Shown: positions 54,055 to 63,394 of the stretch, in pieces | Layout of the letters: the number at the start of each line of letters is the position of its first letter | Position numbering within the stretch: the first letter of the stretch is position 1 | Position numbers and translations under genes: made by a program | Source: Stappia sp. BW2 | GTDB lineage: Bacteria > Pseudomonadota > Alphaproteobacteria > Rhizobiales > Stappiaceae | Length of the DNA stretch: 64,000 nucleotides | Assembly (NCBI RefSeq): GCF_008107695.1 | Contig: NZ_VIRG01000036.1 | Span: 451,328-515,327, forward strand | Direction of reading: 5' to 3' | Notes under the pieces: generated by a model | Told to the model about the DNA's origin: nothing | Seen by the model: the letters and a program-made list of their open reading frames with translations, nothing else | Databases searched by the model: none

Positions 54055-54585
54055 TCATCCAGCTTCCAAAAGCTTCGCTCTCCGTGCGAGGCTGTCACGC
54101 GAGAATGTTTCGTTCACCTTGTAAAACCTGGCAACTGCCGGGACACCTTTGGGCAGGGACAGCCAGGGCAGTTTGGTCGATGTGAAAATATGGACGTCTG
54201 GCGGAAATGGCGTGGGATCATCCAGGGTCCCGACCCTGAGAAATCGGATCCGTTCATTCAGCTCATGCTTGTGATAATAACTCCAGACGGCAACATGGCA
54301 TTTGGCGCAGCGGGCGATTGTCTGCCCCATCCCGCTCGGCGTCATGACCTTGAGCATATCTATATCGCCTGACAGAACCTCCACGTTTTCGGCCTCCACA
54401 AGTGCGTTGATCGCAAATGCGCTGCCTGTCTGCCGCTGGCACAAGCTGCAATGGCACCCATGGATGATGAGCGGTGTGGCCAGAAGGCGATAGCGGACGC
54501 TTCCACAGGTGCATCCGCCTTCACAGGGCAGCGATATCTGCCGGGTGGCGCCTGCATCGATCCTTGAATTGCGTTGTGGTGTCAT
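54055..54585 (-). CDS. GFA (glutathione-dependent formaldehyde-activating) family protein
   Basis: The 176-residue protein has the zinc-binding beta-barrel of the GFA/CENP-V family: CEGGCTCGSVRYRL, GCHCSLCQRQTGSAFAINAL, and CAKCHVAVWSYY. The ATG at 54585 is preceded by GGAGG; the longer frame upstream is the shadow of the flavin enzyme gene. Family roles are not settled: an early member forms the glutathione adduct of formaldehyde. It ends a three-gene operon after the flavin monooxygenase (16-bp gap). Confidence 0.88.
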   Translation of the reverse strand: MTPQRNSRIDAGATRQISLPCEGGCTCGSVRYRLLATPLIIHGCHCSLCQRQTGSAFAINALVEAENVEVLSGDIDMLKVMTPSGMGQTIARCAKCHVAVWSYYHKHELNERIRFLRVGTLDDPTPFPPDVHIFTSTKLPWLSLPKGVPAVARFYKVNETFSRDSLARRAKLLEAG

Positions 54586-54601
54586 GGAAACCTCCATCAG
54601 A

Positions 54602-55837
54602 TCAGGCGGCCATTTGGCCTCGGGTTTCGCAAATATGCTTTGCGAGAGCGCGGGCATCGTCACCAACACCGCCAAGGAAGGTGGATTTTCGGGTGCGCAG
54701 GAACGGCAGCCCCAGCACGTAGAGACCGGGCGCCACGATGCCACCCCGGTGCTGAAGCCGTCCCTTTCCGTCAAAGTGCGGCAAGTGCAACCACGACATG
54801 TCGGGCCGAAAGCCCGAAGCCCAGACGATGGTGGAGATCGTGCCACGTGCAAGAGGCAGGGTGAGGCGTGGCATGTCCGGCACCAATGTTGGTGCAAAGC
54901 GACATGGCGCCTCCGCAAAGGTCAGACCGCTCTGCTGTGCCCAGACGTCTATCACCGACAATGCCCGGTTCATCTTGAGGTCAGAGAGCGCTATCGCATT
55001 CGCCAGTGCGCCTGAAAACTGGAGTGTCTCCTTTTGGCAGCCAACCAGCCGACCGACGACCTCGACCCCCATGCCTTGCAACGCGTTGAGGTCGAGGAAC
55101 CGCCGCGAGCGATCACCAACGAGCTGCAGCGACGGCAGTGAGCGGGCACGCGTGATGTCATCAATGTCGTCAAGAGTGGTTGAGAAGAGCCCGGATTGCT
55201 CCATCAGCCAGGTGATGTCATGGCCAAGGTAGTGCCGCGGCATGCGGATGTGGTTGCCCGTCGCAAGGATGACCGGGCGGCCGGATGCACGGATCTCCGC
55301 GGCAAGCTGCACACCTGTCGCAGATGCCCCAACGACGAGGACACCGCCTGCGGGCAACTCCGAAGGGTTGCGATAGGACAGGGGCGATATCTGCGTGATG
55401 TCACGGGAGACCTCCTTGGCAAACACCGGAACAGCAGGACGATTGCAGGCCCCGGTTGCGATGACCACATTTGCCGCGTGCCAGGCGCCCTTGTCCGTCG
55501 TCACGACAAACTGATCATTGCCCCGTGTGACGGAGGTGACCGTAACCCCAGACTCGACCGGCGCGGCGGAATGCGCGGCGTAGGACTTCAGGTAGGCCAG
55601 AACCTCTGGCATGGTCATATACCCATGCGGATCTGGGCCGGTGTAGCAATAGCCCGGCAGGCGGCTTTGCCAGTTGGGTGATTGCATGGTGAGATTATCC
55701 CACCGCTCCTGCGCCCAAGAATTGCCAACCTCGCCGCGTTCAAGCACGACATGCGGCTCTGACCGCTCGCTCAGACAGTGGCTCATGGCAAGGCCGGCCT
55801 GCCCGGCGCCAATGATAAGTGTGGGTATATGTTTCAT
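54602..55837 (-). CDS. flavin-dependent monooxygenase/oxidoreductase (YUCCA/CzcO-like)
   Basis: The 411-residue protein has the FAD loop LIIGAGQAGLAMSHCLSERS, the NAD(P) loop GVLVVGASATGVQLAAEI, and WASGFRPDMSWLHL before the C-terminus, placing it near the CzcO/YUCCA-like flavin enzymes. It probably oxygenates or reduces a small organic compound. The start overlaps the stop of the carboxymuconolactone-decarboxylase-like gene upstream (ATGA), which ties their expression. No clear BVMO fingerprint was seen. Confidence 0.88.
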   Translation of the reverse strand: MKHIPTLIIGAGQAGLAMSHCLSERSEPHVVLERGEVGNSWAQERWDNLTMQSPNWQSRLPGYCYTGPDPHGYMTMPEVLAYLKSYAAHSAAPVESGVTVTSVTRGNDQFVVTTDKGAWHAANVVIATGACNRPAVPVFAKEVSRDITQISPLSYRNPSELPAGGVLVVGASATGVQLAAEIRASGRPVILATGNHIRMPRHYLGHDITWLMEQSGLFSTTLDDIDDITRARSLPSLQLVGDRSRRFLDLNALQGMGVEVVGRLVGCQKETLQFSGALANAIALSDLKMNRALSVIDVWAQQSGLTFAEAPCRFAPTLVPDMPRLTLPLARGTISTIVWASGFRPDMSWLHLPHFDGKGRLQHRGGIVAPGLYVLGLPFLRTRKSTFLGGVGDDARALAKHICETRGQMAA

Positions 55838-56394
55838 GCCGCATCCTCCAATGGAGACCAGGCAAAGGGAGCGAATTCGGCATCCAGCGGCAAGTTCAGG
55901 AGGTTGGCCGTCATATTGCTGAGGGTCTTGTTCGCCACGCCAATGATGACCTCCAGTGCCTGTTCGGGGGCATAGCCTGCCGCAAGAAACGCTGCATGTT
56001 CTGCGAGTGCGTTACGTCCGCGATCCGTTGCCAGTTTCCGGGCGAACCGTGCCAGAGCGCCAAGCCGATCATCATCGGGGTCCTGGCCATTCCGCATCGC
56101 TTGAACATGGACCTCTTCCAGCCCCGCCTCGGCGGCAAAGGCCGTGTGGCCGGCAACGCAATACCGACACTGATTGGCAACGCTGACCGCCAGTTGGACC
56201 ACCTCGCGTTCGGCGGGCGTCAGGCTGCTGGCCCCAAAAGCGCCAGTGAGCCCGGCAAAGCCTGTCATCGCCTCGGGTTGCGCGCCGTAGACGGCGTAGA
56301 CATTGGGCACAAAGCCGCGCGCCTGGGCAATTGCATCGAAGATTGGACGGGCTTGGGGAGCCGCTGTTTCAATGGTGTGGATTGGTAAAGTCAT
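55834..56394 (-). CDS. carboxymuconolactone decarboxylase/AhpD-like protein
   Basis: The 186-residue helical protein has the AhpD-type active site NQCRYCVAGHTAF, with the CxxC pair, and EREVVQLAVSVAN before it. Such enzymes act as alkylhydroperoxidases or decarboxylases. The chosen ATG at 56394 opens on MTLPIHTIETAAPQARPIFD; an earlier in-frame start exists. It heads the operon CMD-flavin monooxygenase-GFA and is divergent from the HxlR gene, 144 bp away. Confidence 0.9.
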   Translation of the reverse strand: MTLPIHTIETAAPQARPIFDAIAQARGFVPNVYAVYGAQPEAMTGFAGLTGAFGASSLTPAEREVVQLAVSVANQCRYCVAGHTAFAAEAGLEEVHVQAMRNGQDPDDDRLGALARFARKLATDRGRNALAEHAAFLAAGYAPEQALEVIIGVANKTLSNMTANLLNLPLDAEFAPFAWSPLEDAA

Positions 56395-56538
56395 GGGGTT
56401 TCTCCGCTTCAGGGCCCGCCAATGGGCCACATCGTGCGAGCAGAGATACCCGGCATTTCTTTTGCCGGATGCTTTACAGGTTGGAGCAACTCACTATAGG
56501 AATTGATGTAGGTCGCTACACATTCTGGAGTTGGCTCT

Positions 56539-57240
56539 ATGTCCCACAGCTATGGCCAGTGGTGCCCCATCGCCAAATCAACCGAAATTCTCGGTGAAAA
56601 ATGGACGTTGCTGATCATCCGGGAACTGTTGATGGGCAGCACCCGGTTCTCGGAGCTTCAACGGGGGTTGGGAGCCATTTCGCCAACGCTGCTGACCCGC
56701 AGATTGGCCACGCTGGAACAGTATGACCTTGTCTACAAGCGCCGGATACAGGGCGGAAGAGGTCACGAATATATACCGACATCCAGTTGCAAACAGCTTC
56801 AGCCGATTTTGCTGGCGCTTGGCAGCTGGGGCATGGAATGGTCCAAGGCCTTCATGAGCGATGCCGACTACGACGTTGAACTGCTGATGCTTTACCTTCA
56901 GCGCAGCGTTGTAACGGAAAACCTGCCCGGCGGTAAAACTGTCGTGCTGTTTCAGTTTACGGATTTCCCCGAGCAGCCGAAATGGTGGATCACGGCGGAC
57001 GGTGAAAACGTGGATGTCTGCACGACCGACCCGGGGTTGGATGTCGATGTCTTTGTCAAAACCAGGGTTCGCGCGATGGCGGATGCCTGGTTGGGGCGTA
57101 CAAGTTACAAAGCCGCCAAAGCATCAGGTGCGATGGAGATCATCGGGCCGGTTGCCCTGACGCGCAACATCTCGCACTGGCTGTCGGATTGTATTTTCGC
57201 CAGCCTGCCCAATGCCGAGGAAATCCTTGCGGGAAGCTAG
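56539..57240 (+). CDS. HxlR family regulator with C-terminal sterol-carrier-like domain
   Basis: The 233-residue protein starts with an HxlR winged helix (CPIAKSTEILGEKWTLLIIR, then ELLMGSTRFSELQRGLGAIS, PTLLTRRLATLEQYDLV) and has an extra domain from about residue 105 (LLMLYLQRSVVTENLPGGKT, DPGLDVDVFVKTRVRAMADA), reminiscent of SCP2-like folds. HxlR proteins often respond to aldehydes, quinones or disulfide stress. It faces the CMD operon and probably controls it. Confidence 0.9.
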   Translation: MSHSYGQWCPIAKSTEILGEKWTLLIIRELLMGSTRFSELQRGLGAISPTLLTRRLATLEQYDLVYKRRIQGGRGHEYIPTSSCKQLQPILLALGSWGMEWSKAFMSDADYDVELLMLYLQRSVVTENLPGGKTVVLFQFTDFPEQPKWWITADGENVDVCTTDPGLDVDVFVKTRVRAMADAWLGRTSYKAAKASGAMEIIGPVALTRNISHWLSDCIFASLPNAEEILAGS

Positions 57241-57276
57241 GGTGTCGACCCTTAAATGAAGACGAAATGGTTTGAG
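57237..57276 (+). repeat. 40-base dispersed repeat, copy 2
   Basis: Partner of 47455-47494, with 32 of 40 bases equal. It starts at the stop codon of the HxlR gene. It contains GACCCTTAAATGAAGACGAA, where copy 1 reads GACGCATAAATGAAGGCGAA. Confidence 0.5.
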
Positions 57277-57314
57277 GAGGACCAATCCGGGATATCCGCA
57301 GGAGATGGAAACGG

Positions 57315-58346
57315 CTACACCCCAGATGCGGAATCCAAAGAGGTTGATCTGAGGATCGTTCGTGCCTCGTCCGTCACGCGCTCAACGATAGCACCGGCGG
57401 GCTCGATCGTATTCACCAAGCCCACGCTTTGACCTGCCCACATGGACATGGCCTCAATTTCTCCCGTCATCTCGCGGTGTGGGGTCGTGGATTGATATGT
57501 ACGGATCCTCGCCTCGCCGCGCTGTGCGACGGTCTCGCCCGCGCGATGTCTTGATGTGTTGTCCGGGCGCCCCTCTGCCAGCCAACGGGCCGCCAGTGCA
57601 TTGCGCAAAACGCGGTGCTGTGCGTTTGGCCAGCCGACATTGTAAAGGTCCGTTTCAACCAGCGTATCGCCGTGATCGGCCGCAATGAGGCGCGCGATGT
57701 AATCCTTGTGAGCCGCACTTTCCGGGGTTGCCAGAAACCGCGTCCCCATCACGGCGCCACTTGCCCCAAGACACAAGGCTGCCGCCAGCCCGCGCCCGTC
57801 CGATATGCCGCCTGCGGCCAACACGGGTACGGACCCCGCAACGTCTGCCACGGCAGGAAGCAGCGACATTGTCGCGATGGTACTGCGCACATGCCCGCCA
57901 GCTTCCCAGCCTTGTGCAACCAGCACATCCACTCCGGCTGCGACAGCCCGCTTTGCCTCTTCAGAATCCGAAACGGTCTGGATCACCAGCGCGCCATGTG
58001 CATGCACCCGGGTCACGTATGGGGCCGCGTCACCCCAGAAGAAGTGCACGGCATTCGGCTTGTAGGAAAGGGAGTGCTCCAGCCGCGCGTCTTGTGGCAT
58101 GTCAAGGCAAAGATTGACGGCGAAGGGGGCATTCGTCTTTGCGCGCAGGCTTTGCAGTTCGGTCTCGATGATGTCCTGTCCGCTCCATGATAGCGGCATG
58201 ATTGGATAGCCGCCCGCATTGCCGACGGCTGCTGCCAGATCACTTTCAACCACACCCCCCATGGGGGCCAGGGCGATTGGGTGCTCCACGCCGACAAGCT
58301 TTGTAAAGGCTGTGATGAATCGTTCGCCGGGCCGTCTGGGCAACAT
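57315..58346 (-). CDS. nitronate monooxygenase family protein
   Basis: The 343-residue FMN-dependent TIM-barrel protein shows HPIALAPMGGVVESDLAAAV at the N-terminus, VAQGWEAGGHVRSTIATMSL in the middle, VPVLAAGGISDGRGLAAALC, and GASGAVMGTRFLATPESAAH. These match nitronate monooxygenase/2-nitropropane dioxygenase-like enzymes, which detoxify propionate-3-nitronate; some are quinone reductases. The ATG at 58346 follows GGAGAGTG. It is on the same strand as the OsmC gene, 111 bp downstream of it. Confidence 0.9.
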   Translation of the reverse strand: MLPRRPGERFITAFTKLVGVEHPIALAPMGGVVESDLAAAVGNAGGYPIMPLSWSGQDIIETELQSLRAKTNAPFAVNLCLDMPQDARLEHSLSYKPNAVHFFWGDAAPYVTRVHAHGALVIQTVSDSEEAKRAVAAGVDVLVAQGWEAGGHVRSTIATMSLLPAVADVAGSVPVLAAGGISDGRGLAAALCLGASGAVMGTRFLATPESAAHKDYIARLIAADHGDTLVETDLYNVGWPNAQHRVLRNALAARWLAEGRPDNTSRHRAGETVAQRGEARIRTYQSTTPHREMTGEIEAMSMWAGQSVGLVNTIEPAGAIVERVTDEARTILRSTSLDSASGV

Positions 58347-58457
58347 GACACTCTCCAATTTTGCCGTACGCATTGTACCGCGAGCCCGGCATGGCCGGCA
58401 CCAATGAAGGTGGTCGATGCAATGCGCGCGACGCTCGTTGTCCTTTTGTGCCCGGAG

Positions 58458-59024
58458 TCAGGCCACCGTCACATGTACGTTGGTCGGGTTGGTTATCAGA
58501 TCGAAAACCGCCGACCTTTTTTGTGATTGGGCGATCAAGGCACGAATATCGTCATCGCTGGCATCCGCCTCGATTTCAAATGTGACACGTACCGCGCTGA
58601 AGCCATTGCGAATTTCCGGGTCCATGCCCAGAATTCCGCGCATGTCCATGTCACCTTCGACGCGGGCTCGCACCTTGCGCAACTGAATGCCCCGGTGTTG
58701 TGCGACTGCAGCGACGCCGCCGGTCAGGCAGCTTGCGAGAGCCGACAGGACAATTTCGGGAGGTGTCGGGGCCGTGTCGGGGGCAGCGAAAACCTCCGGA
58801 TGATCCGAACTGATGGTGAAGGTCTGTTTGCGGGCGTGGTCCTGGCCCAGCCCGAAGTAACCGTTGATCGTGTTCCGGCTTTCGGAACCGGCAACCCAGT
58901 CGCAGATGCTCCGAAACGTAAAAGATGCGGCTTCGGGCATCTCGGCAAAAGCGCCCCGCGCCCCGATCAGAGCTTCAGTATTGACGCCGTTTGATACGGT
59001 TCCGTTGTGAGTCCGTGTCGTCAT
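58458..59024 (-). CDS. OsmC/Ohr family protein
   Basis: The 188-residue protein has the OsmC domain with PTPPEIVLSALASCLTGGVA, VAQHRGIQLRKVRARVEGDM, and a C-terminal VRVTFEIEADASDDDIRALI, in the order typical of the family. The second, more variable cysteine (SCLTG) is present; the first peroxidatic cysteine is not obvious, so peroxidase activity is uncertain. The ATG at 59024 follows a GAGG site. It is next to the nitronate monooxygenase gene. Confidence 0.88.
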   Translation of the reverse strand: MTTRTHNGTVSNGVNTEALIGARGAFAEMPEAASFTFRSICDWVAGSESRNTINGYFGLGQDHARKQTFTISSDHPEVFAAPDTAPTPPEIVLSALASCLTGGVAAVAQHRGIQLRKVRARVEGDMDMRGILGMDPEIRNGFSAVRVTFEIEADASDDDIRALIAQSQKRSAVFDLITNPTNVHVTVA

Positions 59025-59622
59025 TGTAATTTCCTCATTAACACATCCTGCGCTGATTGATTTCCGCGCCATGAGGTGACTTCTAGTGACTTGACGGACC
59101 GCGAGATACTTCACGCTCGAAAGCAACTCACTACATAAATGGTAGTTAAATGGACGCGGTTATGCGGCCTACCCGAGTGAACGGCTGGATAGTCCGCTCT
59201 GCCGACTTTGCCGCGTGTCCTGGCTTGGCCGTCGCCACGAACGTCTCCTTCGACGAGCCGCACCGTAGCAACATTGAGTTGGAGCAACGGCAGCTTTGGG
59301 ACGTTTTTGTCGACCAGGCACCAGCCAAGGTCAGGATCGGGATGCTGTGGCGCCGCAAGTCGGCTTCGAGCCCAATTTGTCGGACGCCGCAAGTCGGATT
59401 GATGTTCAAAATGACGTACGGCTAACCTTCAAACGCAGCGTGGCGGCTGAGGCGTCGCCAAAAGCCGATTGTCGGTCAATCTGCCCATCGGCTTCAGCGT
59501 CGTGGTCGATGCAATGCCCGGCACATGGCGACCTTGCGTTGCACCAGGGAGTTGTCGACTTCAGTTCAGGTGCTCTTTTCCCATGTTCTAGCTCAGCACG
59601 CCACGAGCCGTGGAGAACGGTC
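59025..59622. other. intergenic stretch with degraded, non-coding filler
   Basis: These roughly 600 bases show open frames on both strands, none with protein character. The segment CCGCAAGTCGG occurs twice (near 59354 and 59389). The text resembles the eroded intergenic sequences of Rhodobacter-like genomes; that is from memory. No gene is called. Confidence 0.4.
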
Positions 59623-60075
59623 TCATCCAGCGTCCCAAGTCTGGTATTCGCGCATCGATACCAGTGTCTTGTAGCCTGTAACCGGCTCGTGATTGATGTA
59701 AGTCTGCGCAAACTCGTCAAACTCTTCCATTGATGCACAGTGCAGAACCAGCACGATGTCGTCGTCGCCCGTAACCCAAAGAAGGCGATTGACAACGGAT
59801 TCCTGACGAAGCCTTTGACAAAACTCGTCCATCAAACGCGGGCTATGGCCATCAATAGTCACGAGAACGACGATCACCAGTCCGCGATCTTCGAGCTTGG
59901 GCGAAATGACCGCGACTTCGCGTTCAATGGCACCAACCTTTCGTAGTCGTTGCACCCGACGCAAACAGGCAGCCGGTGACAGGCCAACCTCTTCCGAAAG
60001 TTGTTCTCCGGTTCGACGGCTGTTGACTTTGAGCAGTGCGAGAATGCGGTGGTCGAAGCTGTCGAGGCTCTCCAA
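59623..60075 (-). CDS. Lrp/AsnC family regulator
   Basis: The 150-residue protein shows the Lrp helix-turn-helix (RTGEQLSEEVGLSPAACLRR, then VQRLRKVGAIEREVAVI) and a RAM domain (VVNRLLWVTGDDDIVLVLHC). The start is TTG preceded by AGGAGG. It is divergent from the PLP-dependent enzyme gene, which it probably regulates, as Lrp-type proteins often control a neighbouring amino-acid enzyme. Confidence 0.9.
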   Translation of the reverse strand: MESLDSFDHRILALLKVNSRRTGEQLSEEVGLSPAACLRRVQRLRKVGAIEREVAVISPKLEDRGLVIVVLVTIDGHSPRLMDEFCQRLRQESVVNRLLWVTGDDDIVLVLHCASMEEFDEFAQTYINHEPVTGYKTLVSMREYQTWDAG

Positions 60076-60328
60076 TGCGATTCAACCTCCTTGAGTAGAT
60101 TTGCGAGATTCTCGCACGACCCACCAGAAATCGCGAGATTTTCTTGTTTGGCGCGGGCAATTCACGACCCGGCCGTTAGTAAATCTAATAGCACTAAGAC
60201 CTTCACAACAAGGGAGATTGTGATGTTGACCAAACCAGAAACCAGAAACCCGCGCTAAGGCGCTCCTGCCGCTCCGCATGAAACAATTTGATCTACTTGA
60301 AGATATCAGAAAGTCTCGAGAGAAAAAA

Positions 60329-61528
60329 ATGAACGAAACTGCACCCCATATAACGCGGATCGATATCGATCAGGTGCGGGCTGACGTGCCGTCCTGCGAA
60401 GATGTCCTTCACTTCAACAACGCCGGTGCATCGCTGATGCCAAGCGAGGTATTCCGTGCGCTGCAGACGGTGCTGCAAAACGAATATCATGTCGGCGGTT
60501 ACGAGGCCGAAGGTCGGGCCGGCGATGACCTCGCCGCGTTCTATACTGAATTCGCCGGGCTTCTGAATGCGCATTCTGACGAAATAGCATATGTCGAAAA
60601 CGCGACCCGGGCTTGGGACATGGCGTTCTACGGGCTGGATCTGAAATCGGGCGACCGGATCATCACCCATGGGTCGGAATACGCCTCAAACTATCTGGCC
60701 TTTCTGCAACAAGCAAAGCGGAAAGGCCTTCACATCGACCTCGCGCCGTCGGATAGCACGGGCCAGATTGATGTGGCCGGCCTTGAGAAGCTAATTGGGC
60801 CGAGGACCCGACTGGTGGCGATTACCCACGTACCGACGCAAGGCGGGCTGGTGAACCCGGCCGAGGCTGTGGGCGCGATTACGCGCAAGCATGGTCTTCT
60901 CTACATGCTCGACGCGTGCCAATCAGTCGGTCAGATTGATGTGGACGTTGAGAAGATCGGCTGTGACATCCTTGCTGGGACGGGTAGGAAATATCTACGC
61001 GGACCGCGCGGGACAGGTTTTCTCTATGTCCGGCGCGCGGTTCTCGCCCAGATTGATCCACCGTTTATCGACCTGCATTCGGCGCATTGGACGGGGCCTG
61101 ACAGCTACGAGCTAGCCAAAGGTGCCCGCCGGTTCGAGAACTGGGAAAGCTATATTGCAGGGCGGGTCGGCCTGATGACCGCGGTGCGCTACGCGCGACG
61201 GATTGGGTTGCCGGCCATCGAAGCGCGGGTGGCGAGGCTGGCCGAAATGCTGCGTGAGGCGCTCAGACAGGTTGACGGTGTGAGCATTCATGATCTTGGC
61301 GCAAAGAAATGCGGCATCGTCTCCTTTCGGAAAGAAGGGGTCGATCCGGCGCGCATGGCAGAAATTCTGGGAGATCAGGGCATCAACGTGTCGGTGTCCT
61401 GTCTTGCCTACGCGCGCCTCGACTTAGAACTACGTAGATTGCCCTCGCTCCTGAGGGCATCGGTGCACTATTTCAATAACGAGGATGAAATCGAACGGTT
61501 TGTCGAGGCAATTTGGGCTATCCACTAA
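60329..61528 (+). CDS. class V aminotransferase/cysteine-desulfurase-like PLP enzyme
   Basis: The 399-residue protein follows the class V PLP fold: VLHFNNAGASLMPSEVFRAL at the N-terminus, LLYMLDACQSVGQIDVDVEK with the Asp contacting the cofactor ring, and the lysine loop AGTGRKYLRGPRGTGFLYVR. It fits the selenocysteine-lyase/EgtE/isopenicillin-N-epimerase-like group. The start may also be 60278, 17 codons earlier. It faces the Lrp gene. The substrate is unknown; an amino-acid lyase or racemase is likely. Confidence 0.88.
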   Translation: MNETAPHITRIDIDQVRADVPSCEDVLHFNNAGASLMPSEVFRALQTVLQNEYHVGGYEAEGRAGDDLAAFYTEFAGLLNAHSDEIAYVENATRAWDMAFYGLDLKSGDRIITHGSEYASNYLAFLQQAKRKGLHIDLAPSDSTGQIDVAGLEKLIGPRTRLVAITHVPTQGGLVNPAEAVGAITRKHGLLYMLDACQSVGQIDVDVEKIGCDILAGTGRKYLRGPRGTGFLYVRRAVLAQIDPPFIDLHSAHWTGPDSYELAKGARRFENWESYIAGRVGLMTAVRYARRIGLPAIEARVARLAEMLREALRQVDGVSIHDLGAKKCGIVSFRKEGVDPARMAEILGDQGINVSVSCLAYARLDLELRRLPSLLRASVHYFNNEDEIERFVEAIWAIH

Positions 61529-61710
61529 TTGGTTGAGGCAGTGAATTACGAGCCAGCAGCAATGGCAAAATCCGATCTGCGTGCTCCTTTAGTGATTGTC
61601 CAAAAGGTTTGGTAAGGCTGCCGTTCAGACCCCTACCTTGGTCAAACTGAAAGGCGTAGGAAACACTTTTTCAGTTTGGCTAGTCATTGGAAATTGATGT
61701 AGCAGAAATT

Positions 61711-62595
61711 TTACTCGCAAGACCGTGCCCATGAAGCGAAGCGCTCCACTTCAGGAAAACGCGGATGATCGCTGAGGCTCACAGCCCAAAAAGTTCTGCC
61801 GGGCAATTTCGCTTCAGACAGGCGTACCAGGTGCCCGGCTGCGACAGCGGAGGCGGCCAATACGCTGGAAGCCAGTACCGCACCCTGACCTGCAAGCGCC
61901 GCGTCGATAGCATTGATTTCTTCGGAGAAATACTGAGTGACCTCCGGCCCTTCGCCTGTAAGCCGGGCTGCGTGCGACCAGCGTTGCCAGTTGGGTGGCG
62001 CTTCCGCGCCGCAATTCCAGCGGTATTCGATCAGCGGCAGGCGAAGAATATCGGCGTCTTCGTTGACCTGATGCCGACGCAGCACGTCCGGCGCGCAGAG
62101 CGGAATCAGGCTGTCTTTAAATAGCGGCAACCACTGATCTTCTGTGCCCGCTTGACCTGCATAGCGAACCGCGAAGTCGACATCGCTGGCAGACAGGTCC
62201 ACCGGTCGGTTGTCGGCCTCGATTTTCAGATTCAACCCGGTCTGACTGTGCAATGCGGGCAGGCGCCTCATGAGCCAGAAGCTGGCGAATGCCACAGTTA
62301 CGGAAACCGTCAACGGGCGGCCTTGATCCAACTGGGAAAGACCTGAGATGGCCTGAGCCATACGGTCGAAACTCTCGCACAGCACCGGGTATAATGCCTC
62401 GCCTTCCGCCGTAAGGCGGATTGGTCGAGGATAGCGGTGAAAGAGCTTCACTTCCAAGATCTCTTCAAGTTGGCGGATCTGGTGGCTGATCGCGGTCGGC
62501 GTTAGGTGAAGCTCTGCCGCGGCACGGGCGAAATGCAGATGCCGGGCGGCGGCTTCAAAGGCGCGTAGCGCGTGAAGTGGAGGCAAGCGCCGCAT
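61711..62595 (-). CDS. LysR family regulator, GcvA-like
   Basis: The protein opens MRRLPPLHALRAFEAAARHL, the usual start of GcvA-type LysR regulators, then HFARAAAELHLTPTAISHQI and RQLEEILEVKLFHR. The effector half is complete. The ATG at 62595 is preceded by AAAGGATAG and is better than an ATG five codons earlier. It faces the second azoreductase gene with a 130-bp gap and most likely controls it. Confidence 0.9.
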   Translation of the reverse strand: MRRLPPLHALRAFEAAARHLHFARAAAELHLTPTAISHQIRQLEEILEVKLFHRYPRPIRLTAEGEALYPVLCESFDRMAQAISGLSQLDQGRPLTVSVTVAFASFWLMRRLPALHSQTGLNLKIEADNRPVDLSASDVDFAVRYAGQAGTEDQWLPLFKDSLIPLCAPDVLRRHQVNEDADILRLPLIEYRWNCGAEAPPNWQRWSHAARLTGEGPEVTQYFSEEINAIDAALAGQGAVLASSVLAASAVAAGHLVRLSEAKLPGRTFWAVSLSDHPRFPEVERFASWARSCE

Positions 62596-62725
62596 CTCTA
62601 TCCTTTCCATTCGGTGTTGCGCCTAGGTGAATCTCATTCATCCATGCCCTGAAAAATTCGCCTTCGCCAGAGAATAAACCGCTTGGTAGGCAAAATGTGT
62701 AGTGCAAAACCTCAGGAGATTGCCA

Positions 62726-63394
62726 ATGCCTACTCTGCTGCGAATTGATGCAAGCGCCCAGCTTGAAGAACGCTCTCTGACACGACACCTGACCGGGATA
62801 TTCACGAGTACATTTCTGGCCAACGCACCGGAAACGCAGGTGATCACCCGGGATGTCGGGTTGAACCCCATTCCCGCAATTGATCAAAATTTCATTCATG
62901 CCGCCTTTACCCCGCCCGACGAGCGTGAGCCGTGGATGAACGAGCGCCTAGCCCTGTCCGACGAACTGATCGAGGAAGTGGAAGCGGCGGATATCCTCGT
63001 CATGGGAGCGCCGATGTACAATTACGGGATGCCTACCGCATTAAAAGGCTGGATTGACCAGGTTGCACGGATCGGAAAGACCTTTTCCTTTGATCTTGCA
63101 CGCGGCGATGCGCCGATCGAGCCGATCCTGTCAGGAAAACGGCTGGTGGTGCTGTCAGCGCGCGGTGAATTTGGTTTTGCTCAGGGGGGTGTAAGGGCTC
63201 ACCTCAACGCGCTTGACCTTGGTCTGGCGGCTTGTGCGCATTACTTCGGCGTCGCGCCGGGACATATCGATACTATCGCCATCGAATACCAAGAGTTTAA
63301 AGACGATCGTCACCGGGCTTCGGTTGAAATGGCAGAGGCCCGCACCAGCGACTTGGCCGCCGAATTGGCCGGAGCTGCTGCGCAGGCGGCTTGA
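62726..63394 (+). CDS. azoR: FMN-dependent NADH-azoreductase, second copy
   Basis: The 222-residue protein starts MPTLLRIDASAQLEERSLTR and has ADILVMGAPMYNYGMPTALK then GWIDQVARIGKTFSFDLAR, the flavin contact region of AzoR enzymes. The ATG at 62726 follows AGGAG. It reduces quinones or azo compounds at the expense of NADH. It faces a LysR gene, as azoR paralogues often do. It is not closely similar to the 42625 copy by eye. Confidence 0.92.
   Translation: MPTLLRIDASAQLEERSLTRHLTGIFTSTFLANAPETQVITRDVGLNPIPAIDQNFIHAAFTPPDEREPWMNERLALSDELIEEVEAADILVMGAPMYNYGMPTALKGWIDQVARIGKTFSFDLARGDAPIEPILSGKRLVVLSARGEFGFAQGGVRAHLNALDLGLAACAHYFGVAPGHIDTIAIEYQEFKDDRHRASVEMAEARTSDLAAELAGAAAQAA

Noticed and set aside
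60223..60258. MLTKPETRNPR as the start of a phosphoserine aminotransferase
   Set aside because: The short peptide recalls the N-terminus of some SerC proteins, but only 11 residues match loosely and no SerC sequence follows.
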